Positions 7,238-11,730 of a stretch of DNA of 11,730 bases are shown piece by piece. The translations under genes were made by a program, and so were the position numbers. The notes under the pieces were generated by a model that worked only from the letters and a program-made list of their open reading frames with translations, was not told the DNA's origin and made no database searches. Source of the DNA: JBDKTH01 sp964558295 (lineage in GTDB: Bacteria > Planctomycetota > Planctomycetia > Pirellulales > Thermoguttaceae); contig CAZLDQ010000182.1 of the NCBI GenBank assembly GCA_964558295.1, positions 1 to 11,730 on the forward strand, read 5' to 3'. Each line of letters starts with the position of its first letter. The first letter of the stretch is position 1.

Positions 7238-9877
7238 TCAACGTTGCTTTCCTTCGGCCGCTCGACGGGGATTGGCCATGTAATAGAAGTGACCATCTTC
7301 GGCGCCGAGCAGCAGGTCCGGCACGCCGTTGCGGTCCCAATCAACCACGGTCGGGCTCGTTGAGTGACCGGCCAACCGCCGTCCGTCCACCCGGCCCTTG
7401 TTCTCCAAAATCGTCCGCCCGTCGCGCTCGCCCCGATTGACAAAAAAGTCCGCGTTGATGCTGTTGGCCAACAGGTCGCGCAGGCCGTCGCCATCCCAAT
7501 CGGCAAAGCAAAGCTTGCGCCGGCCGCTGCCGCCGGCGGCCCGGGCGTTAAGCCGCAAAGGCGAACCCTGGTGGTCGGCAAAAATCCGCTCCGGCGGCAG
7601 AAGCACTAGTTTATCCCTCTGCTTGGCCCGGGGGAACAGGCAAAGGTAGCCCTCCTGGTCGAGCATCACCAGGTCGTTCAAGCCGTCACGGTTCCAGTCG
7701 ATCACCACGGGCGTGGTGCGCCATTGGGTCGCCAGTTCCTTGCCTTGCGGCTCCCACCAGGTCCACGCCGGCTTGGGCGCCTTGCCCGGCCATTCGACTT
7801 CCACCGGAGCGACGGCCGCCAGACGCGGCGCCTGGCGTGTCCCCACGTTGCGGAACCAGACGACCTTGCCCCAGATCGAGTTGACCACCAAGTCCGGCAG
7901 GCCGTCGTGGTCCCAGTCGGCCACGCTCAGCGTGAGGTAGCCCCACTTCGCCTCGCAGGGGCCTTGGATCGAACCGTTCGGACCGGCCAGAATGCGAAGC
8001 AGCCGGCCGTCGGCCTCCAACAACCGCACCTCCGCCCATTTCGGCGGGTTGCCGCCGTCGAGATTCTCAAACCAGCCGACGTGCCCCGCCGCATCGCCGC
8101 AAACAAGATCCTCGTCGCCGTCGCCGTCCCAGTCAAAACTGACCGGCGCGACCAGCGAGCCGAGTTTCAACTCGTCGGCCACCTGACGGAAGAAGACCGG
8201 AGCGGCAAAGACCGGCTGCCCGGCCTGTACCGTTCCCGTGTGCTCGACCAGCGCCACGCGCCCGTCCTCCTGACCCACGATCAGGTCCACATCGCCGTCC
8301 TTGTCCCAATCGATCGCCACCGGCACAATCATGCAGAGATCCATCGCCAGCGGCTCGTTGCCGAGCATGACCCGGCGCCCGGCCGCATACTTCGGCACGG
8401 TGCGTGTCCCCACGTTCTCGAAGTAGGTGAACTTGTCGACAAACTCGCCGCAGAGCAGGTCCAGGTCGCCGTCGCCGTCAAAGTCGGCCAGGTTCGGCGA
8501 CGGCATCCCGAATACGTCGACCGGCTTCCCGTCGGCCTCGATCTTGACGGCCGGGGCATACGCCGGCTGGTCGTTGCTCGCCGTATTGCGCAACAGATAG
8601 ACGTAGCCGTGCAACGGACCGCGGGTCCATTGGCCCGCAGCGTTGAAGGCATTGTCCCAACCATACTCGGTCCAGTCGCCCACACCGACGATCAAATCCA
8701 GCCGGCCGTCGCCGTCGTAGTCCGCATAGCGCCACTGGTTGGCGCGCACCTTGTTCGGATGAACCTGGGGACCAACCGGCAGCTTCTTGCCATGCTCCAG
8801 ACCGCTGGTGAGAAACTCCGGATACTCGACGCCGGGGCTGAGCACGCGCGGCGTGCCGTCAACGTAGGAAACCATGACGTTGTGCATCCCCCGGCTGATC
8901 CGCCGGCCGGCCTTGAAGACGGGCGTTTTGCTCCCACCCGGATTCTCAAAGACGTACGTGCCGTTGTAGGGAACATCCGGGCAGGAAACCGCCAGGTCCA
9001 GATCGCCGTCGCCGTCGAAGTCCACCGGCATCGGCCAAGCCCACAGTCCAACCGCCAAATCGACCACCAAACCAGGATGATGGTACTTGACCCGCTCCAG
9101 ACCATACTGCTCGGGAGACGGAACGGGCAGCGCCACGCCGGCCAGCTTCGCCCCTTCGGCCAACTGCCAAATCTCGGCGGCCGACAGGGCCCGGCGGTAG
9201 ACCCGCACGTCGTCCATCTGCCCATCGAAATCCCGGGCCGCAGTGCCGTTGACCCGGCCTAGGCACATCCGGCCAAAATGCTGGAACTTGTCGCCGGAAA
9301 ACATGCTCGACGTCTTCTTGGCCACTCCGTTCAAGTAAAGCGTCATCGTCGATCCGTCACGCACCACCGCCACGTGGGTCCAGACGCTCAGTGGCACAAC
9401 GTCCGTCGGCTCGGTCACGAGTTCCTGATAGCCACTCGTGCCCGCGTTCCAAACGAACGTCAGGCGCCCCAGGCCAGTCAGGGCGAAGATCAACTTCGCG
9501 TCGTCGCTCCCCAATATGCCGTTGCGGCTGTCGGCCAGATTCTCGGAATCGTTTGGGGTGAACTGCTCGGGCCGGACCAGCGCGGAAATGGTCGCCTGGT
9601 TGGTGTCCTCCAGTTGCAGACTGGTCCCCAGATCGACAAACGTGTCTTTCGTCCGGTTGAAGTGCATCGCCGCTCCCAGCCGACCGGGCCGGCCCGGTTC
9701 CGCGCCCCGACTGATCCCCGGATGCTTGCCTGTGGCGTCCGCGACCGTCGAACCGCCCGCTTCGTCCAGTGTCCAGTGAGCGACCAATCCCTCGGTCACC
9801 TCGGCGTGGGCGTCCAAGCCGGAGGCCGCCACCACGGTCAGCAAAATAGCCAGCAATCGGATTCTCGACACGTTCAT
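7238..9877 (-). CDS. Secreted LamG domain protein with nine FG-GAP/VCBS-type calcium-binding motifs
   Basis: The 879-residue product has a Sec signal peptide (about 1-25, cleavage after AHA). A concanavalin A-like LamG domain (about 29-247) follows, with AHWTLDE near its start and DFDGQMDDVRVYRRALS near its end. The rest is an FG-GAP/VCBS-type beta-propeller region with nine acidic DxDxDGxxDL-like motifs beginning at residues 286, 386, 465, 523, 582, 654, 727, 793 and 847. Motif seven has Asn as its third residue and motif nine has Asn at the fifth. Such motifs bind calcium in integrin-like propellers. LamG domains commonly bind glycans. No catalytic residues of a known hydrolase are recognised, so a binding or scaffold role outside the cytoplasm is inferred. 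GAGGAA (9886-9891) lies 8 bases before the ATG. The gene is tightly followed by the lyase gene. Confidence 0.9.
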   Translation of the reverse strand: MNVSRIRLLAILLTVVAASGLDAHAEVTEGLVAHWTLDEAGGSTVADATGKHPGISRGAEPGRPGRLGAAMHFNRTKDTFVDLGTSLQLEDTNQATISALVRPEQFTPNDSENLADSRNGILGSDDAKLIFALTGLGRLTFVWNAGTSGYQELVTEPTDVVPLSVWTHVAVVRDGSTMTLYLNGVAKKTSSMFSGDKFQHFGRMCLGRVNGTAARDFDGQMDDVRVYRRALSAAEIWQLAEGAKLAGVALPVPSPEQYGLERVKYHHPGLVVDLAVGLWAWPMPVDFDGDGDLDLAVSCPDVPYNGTYVFENPGGSKTPVFKAGRRISRGMHNVMVSYVDGTPRVLSPGVEYPEFLTSGLEHGKKLPVGPQVHPNKVRANQWRYADYDGDGRLDLIVGVGDWTEYGWDNAFNAAGQWTRGPLHGYVYLLRNTASNDQPAYAPAVKIEADGKPVDVFGMPSPNLADFDGDGDLDLLCGEFVDKFTYFENVGTRTVPKYAAGRRVMLGNEPLAMDLCMIVPVAIDWDKDGDVDLIVGQEDGRVALVEHTGTVQAGQPVFAAPVFFRQVADELKLGSLVAPVSFDWDGDGDEDLVCGDAAGHVGWFENLDGGNPPKWAEVRLLEADGRLLRILAGPNGSIQGPCEAKWGYLTLSVADWDHDGLPDLVVNSIWGKVVWFRNVGTRQAPRLAAVAPVEVEWPGKAPKPAWTWWEPQGKELATQWRTTPVVIDWNRDGLNDLVMLDQEGYLCLFPRAKQRDKLVLLPPERIFADHQGSPLRLNARAAGGSGRRKLCFADWDGDGLRDLLANSINADFFVNRGERDGRTILENKGRVDGRRLAGHSTSPTVVDWDRNGVPDLLLGAEDGHFYYMANPRRAAEGKQR
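7247..7254 (-). promoter_or_regulatory. Ribosome binding site that bears on the lyase start
   Basis: AAGGAAAG (7254-7247 on the minus strand) has its AAGGA core 8 bases before an in-frame TTG at 7241, but 23 bases before the ATG at 7226. It lies inside the end of the upstream gene. This favours a TTGA stop/start overlap and translational coupling. Confidence 0.45.
7310..9022 (-). repeat. Nine dispersed repeats encoding the Asp-rich FG-GAP motifs
   Basis: The plus strand shows recurrent GCCGTCGCCGTC-like runs, for example near 8113, 8470, 8710 and 9010. These are the complement of the Asp/Gly codons of the nine calcium-binding motifs. Spacing between motifs ranges from 54 to 100 residues, so they are diverged protein repeats and not a recent DNA tandem array. 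Confidence 0.75.
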
Positions 9878-9940
9878 CAGCGTTGTTCCTCGGCGGTGCT
9901 AGGTTCCTTGGGAGACGGGCGGGATGGACGTCAGAGGCGA

Positions 9941-9988
9941 CCGAAAAAATGAGTTTCGCGTTTGACCTACGCGAAAGCCATTTTTCGG
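9941..9988 (-). terminator. Long imperfect hairpin between gntR and the LamG/FG-GAP gene
   Basis: The arms 9941-9960 and 9970-9988 pair over about 17 bp around a 9-base loop, with a 2-base internal mismatch and one extra A. The core is TTTCGCG/CGCGAAA. On the minus strand the second arm contains a run of six T, followed by CGG, so the T-run lies in the stem. It sits 8 bases after the gntR stop codon. Terminator or attenuator is the likely role; an mRNA-stabilising hairpin is an alternative. I see no good promoter between it and the LamG/FG-GAP start. Confidence 0.5.
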
Positions 9989-9995
9989 CCACCCC

Positions 9996-10757
9996 TTAGG
10001 TGGAGTTTTCTTCCAAATGTTTCAGTTCGGCCAGAAGATCTTCCGGCAAAGTCAGCGAGGCTGTCCCCTCGCTGGCCTGGGCCTGTTCGAGCGAGGCCAA
10101 CGTCTGGCGGCGGCTGGCGTGAAGGTGGCGGACGACCCAATCGCGAGCTGCCTCGGCGTCGCGTTTCTGCAGGGCTTCGAGAATCTTTCGGTGATAACGG
10201 CACGCCTGCACGGCGATCTGGGCCGTGTGGACCTGCCGGCGGTGCCCGAAGATTCGCACCAGCACGCCCATCTCGGCCGTCATTTTCATCATCCGCCGGT
10301 TGCCCGTGGCGCGGATTAACAACAGGTGAAAACCCATGTCGGCTGCGAGAAAATGCCGCAGCGGCGTCCCCTCCAGCAGCGATGCGCCGTTAGCCTGGAG
10401 CCGCCGGGTGATCCGACGCATCTGGCGATAAAGACGCGCGAGCAGTTCCAGGTCCTCTGGCGTGATCCGCCGCGCCGCCTCACTGGCCGCATAACTTTCC
10501 AGGGCTTCGCGCACTTCGAACAGCTCGGCCAACTCGCGGCGGTCGGGGATTCGGACGATCGTGCCAAAGCGCGGCACCTGTTCGACGAGCCCCTCCATGC
10601 ACAACTGCCGAATCGCTTCGCGCACCGGTGTGCGACTGATCCCGATCTCCTTGGCCAGCGACTGCTCGGAGACCTGACTCCCCCCGGCCAACAGGCCCGA
10701 GACGATCTTCCCGTGAATATAGCGGTACGCTTGTTCGCGGAGGGAATCGGAACGCAT
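9996..10757 (-). CDS. GntR family transcriptional regulator, FCD (FadR-like) subfamily
   Basis: The 253-residue product has an N-terminal winged helix-turn-helix (about 5-70) with SRTPVREAIRQL at 41-52, the family recognition helix. A C-terminal all-helical FCD ligand-binding domain covers about 77-222. D140, H144, H189 and H211 have the spacing (4, 45, 22) of the Asp-His3 metal site found in many FCD proteins, so a metal-assisted carboxylate effector is plausible. The ATG at 10757 is chosen because the family starts there and because the other in-frame start, a TTG at 10817, lies upstream of the predicted transcription start. The ribosome binding site is weak. The gene diverges from the symporter gene. 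Two palindromes in between are candidate operators, so it probably controls both itself and the symporter, normally as a repressor. Confidence 0.92.
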   Translation of the reverse strand: MRSDSLREQAYRYIHGKIVSGLLAGGSQVSEQSLAKEIGISRTPVREAIRQLCMEGLVEQVPRFGTIVRIPDRRELAELFEVREALESYAASEAARRITPEDLELLARLYRQMRRITRRLQANGASLLEGTPLRHFLAADMGFHLLLIRATGNRRMMKMTAEMGVLVRIFGHRRQVHTAQIAVQACRYHRKILEALQKRDAEAARDWVVRHLHASRRQTLASLEQAQASEGTASLTLPEDLLAELKHLEENST

Positions 10758-10788
10758 GGGGGCTATCCCGGGGCTCTCAGGACACGTT

Positions 10789-10798
10789 TGGTATACCA
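10789..10798. promoter_or_regulatory. Candidate GntR operator 1 over the gntR transcription start
   Basis: TGGTATACCA is a perfect 10-bp palindrome. It fits the general TGGTxxACCA shape of FadR/FCD-type sites. The gntR promoter candidate would start transcription near 10794, inside the site, which suits autorepression. Confidence 0.6.
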
Positions 10799-10800
10799 GC

Positions 10801-10828
10801 AGTATAGTAGCGGCCAAGTGAATTGCAA
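10801..10828 (-). promoter_or_regulatory. Promoter candidate for gntR
   Basis: On the minus strand TTGCAA (10828-10823), a 16-base spacer and TATACT (10806-10801) direct transcription toward the ATG at 10757. Transcription would begin inside operator 1. Confidence 0.5.
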
Positions 10829-10834
10829 GTAGGG

Positions 10835-10848
10835 ATTCCGTATTCCGT
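10835..10848. repeat. Short tandem direct repeat between the divergent promoters
   Basis: ATTCCGT is repeated head to tail at 10835-10841 and 10842-10848. It lies roughly midway between the two operators. It may be chance or an accessory binding site. Confidence 0.3.
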
Positions 10849-10855
10849 CCCCAGC

Positions 10856-10884
10856 TTGACGCGCCGCCCCTCCCACGTTACCGT
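10856..10884 (+). promoter_or_regulatory. Promoter candidate for the symporter gene
   Basis: TTGACG (10856-10861), a 17-base spacer and TACCGT (10879-10884) precede operator 2. The -35 is good and the -10 is weak. The start would be near 10891, giving a leader of about 43 bases. Confidence 0.38.
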
Positions 10885-10902
10885 AGGAACACTGGAATTC
10901 CC

Positions 10903-10914
10903 CTGGTATACCAG
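10903..10914. promoter_or_regulatory. Candidate GntR operator 2 upstream of the symporter
   Basis: CTGGTATACCAG is a perfect 12-bp palindrome containing the same 10-bp core as operator 1. It lies just after the predicted symporter transcription start and before its ribosome binding site, where a bound repressor would block transcription. Its centre is 115 bp from that of operator 1. Confidence 0.6.
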
Positions 10915-10920
10915 TCCTCC

Positions 10921-10926
10921 GGAGGT
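10921..10926 (+). promoter_or_regulatory. Ribosome binding site supporting the GTG start of the symporter
   Basis: GGAGGT is a strong Shine-Dalgarno sequence whose GGAGG core ends 8 bases before the GTG at 10934. No ATG lies at a suitable distance, so this site decides the start. Confidence 0.7.
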
Positions 10927-10933
10927 GTCCCTC

Positions 10934-11730
10934 GTGCATTCGCTTCCCCAATTGGACCTCGTCGTGATTGGGTTCTACCTGGCCGGGGTCGTCAGCTTCG
11001 GCTGCTGGTTTGCCCGACGCAGCCGGAGCACCGAAGGGTTCATGGCCGCCGGTCGCTCCATGCCCGGTTGGCTCGTGGGGCTGTCGATCTTCGGCACCTA
11101 CGTGAGCAGCATCAGTTTTCTGGCCCTGCCCGGCAAGGCATTTGCCGCCGATTGGAGCCCGTTTGCCTTCAGCCTGTCGCTGCCGGTGGCCGCCGTGGTG
11201 GCCACGCGGTGGTTCGTGCCGTTTTACCGGAGTTCGGGCGAGATTTCGGCCTACAGCCACCTCGAGCACCGCTTCGGCACCTGGGCCCGGACCTACGCCG
11301 TGGTCTGCTACCTGTTGACCCAGGTCGCGCGTATGGGCTCCGTGATGTACCTGCTGGGGCTGCCCCTGTGTCACCTGCTGGGTTGGGACATCCGGCTGAT
11401 CATTCTCGTGACGGGGGTGCTCACCACGCTCTACACCTGCCTGGGCGGGATCGAAGGGGTGATCTGGACCGACGCCGTGCAGAGCCTCGTGCTGATCGCC
11501 GGGGCGCTGGCCTGCGCGCTGATCATCCCCTTCGACATGCCCCAAGGGCCGGGCCAACTGTTCCGCATCGCCGCGGAGCACGGCAAGTTCAGCCTCGGCA
11601 GCTTCGGACCGAGCCTGGCCGAGGCGACGTTCTGGGTGGTGCTGGTCTACGGCCTGTTCATCAACTTGCAGAATTTCGGCATCGACCAGAGCTACGTGCA
11701 GCGCTACCACGCGGCCCGATCGCGCCGCGC
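10934..11730 (+). CDS. Sodium:solute symporter (SSS/SLC5 family), 5' part
   Basis: From the GTG the frame is open for 265 codons and runs off the right edge. Family landmarks are an N-terminal helix (about 8-27), FMAAGRSMPGW (36-46), GGIEGVIWTDAVQ (171-183) and NFGIDQSYVQRY (247-258), all typical of the SSS family. Hydrophobic segments recur at about 47-66, 78-97, 121-149, 154-170, 185-199 and 232-246. The protein is an inner-membrane importer driven by a sodium gradient. Family substrates include sugars, sialic acids, proline, pantothenate and carboxylates; the substrate here is unknown. The gene diverges from the FCD regulator, and operator 2 lies in its leader. With the lyase nearby, uptake of a sugar acid or similar compound is inferred. 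A start at a downstream GTG or ATG would lose the first helix. Confidence 0.9.
   Translation, partial: MHSLPQLDLVVIGFYLAGVVSFGCWFARRSRSTEGFMAAGRSMPGWLVGLSIFGTYVSSISFLALPGKAFAADWSPFAFSLSLPVAAVVATRWFVPFYRSSGEISAYSHLEHRFGTWARTYAVVCYLLTQVARMGSVMYLLGLPLCHLLGWDIRLIILVTGVLTTLYTCLGGIEGVIWTDAVQSLVLIAGALACALIIPFDMPQGPGQLFRIAAEHGKFSLGSFGPSLAEATFWVVLVYGLFINLQNFGIDQSYVQRYHAARSRR

Noticed and set aside
7310..9022. GCCGTCGCCGTC-like runs as a possible satellite or CRISPR-like array
   Set aside because: The copies are irregularly spaced and diverged, and they encode the Asp-rich motifs of a protein, so they are explained by coding repeats.
7724..9262. Open plus-strand frame of 512 codons opposite the LamG/FG-GAP gene
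   Set aside because: It is the complement of the repeat-encoding gene; its low-complexity Val/Ala/Arg content reflects the Asp-rich repeats on the other strand.
10758..10817. TTG-initiated N-terminal extension of the GntR regulator
   Set aside because: It lies upstream of the predicted transcription start, has no ribosome binding site and is not typical of the family.
10763..11710. Open minus-strand frame of 315 codons opposite the symporter
   Set aside because: The plus strand encodes a clear SSS-family protein with conserved motifs. The minus frame is rich in His, Gln and Gly without any domain and crosses the operator region.

Overview
The window looks like chromosomal DNA of a free-living, GC-rich planctomycete, most likely a relative of the Pirellulales. 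This is inferred from gene content, not from a marker gene. The signs are a twin-arginine exported Gfo/Idh/MocA oxidoreductase, a PIN-PhoH fusion ATPase, a secreted LamG plus FG-GAP protein, a DHDPS/NAL-family lyase, a secreted GH5 glycosidase and an SLC5-type symporter. I see no tRNA or rRNA gene, CRISPR array, insertion sequence or phage gene.

Left part (1-4308). The window opens inside a plus-strand gene whose end encodes a response-regulator receiver domain, probably the tail of a hybrid histidine kinase. Its last 20 bases overlap the end of a convergent minus-strand gene for the exported oxidoreductase. That gene and an unrecognised four-helix membrane protein diverge from an intergenic region with a promoter-like site facing each way. 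The PIN-PhoH gene follows on the plus strand with its own promoter-like site. It converges on the GH5 gene across a 69-base gap.

Middle and right part (4378-11730). Four minus-strand genes follow from right to left: an FCD-type GntR regulator, the LamG/FG-GAP secreted protein, the DHDPS/NAL-family lyase, and the GH5 glycosidase behind its own promoter-like site. The LamG/FG-GAP and lyase genes are nearly or actually overlapping and are probably translationally coupled. A sodium:solute symporter diverges from the regulator, starts at a GTG and runs off the right edge.

The most interesting region is the gntR/symporter intergenic space. It carries two copies of a TGGTATACCA palindrome, one over the predicted gntR transcription start and one between the predicted symporter promoter and its ribosome binding site. 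Their centres are 115 bp apart. The simplest reading is a regulated uptake and catabolism locus: the symporter imports a small acid or sugar derivative, the lyase cleaves it or a product, and the GntR protein represses until it binds a ligand. The substrate cannot be read from the sequence. No clearly new defence or mobile system is visible.
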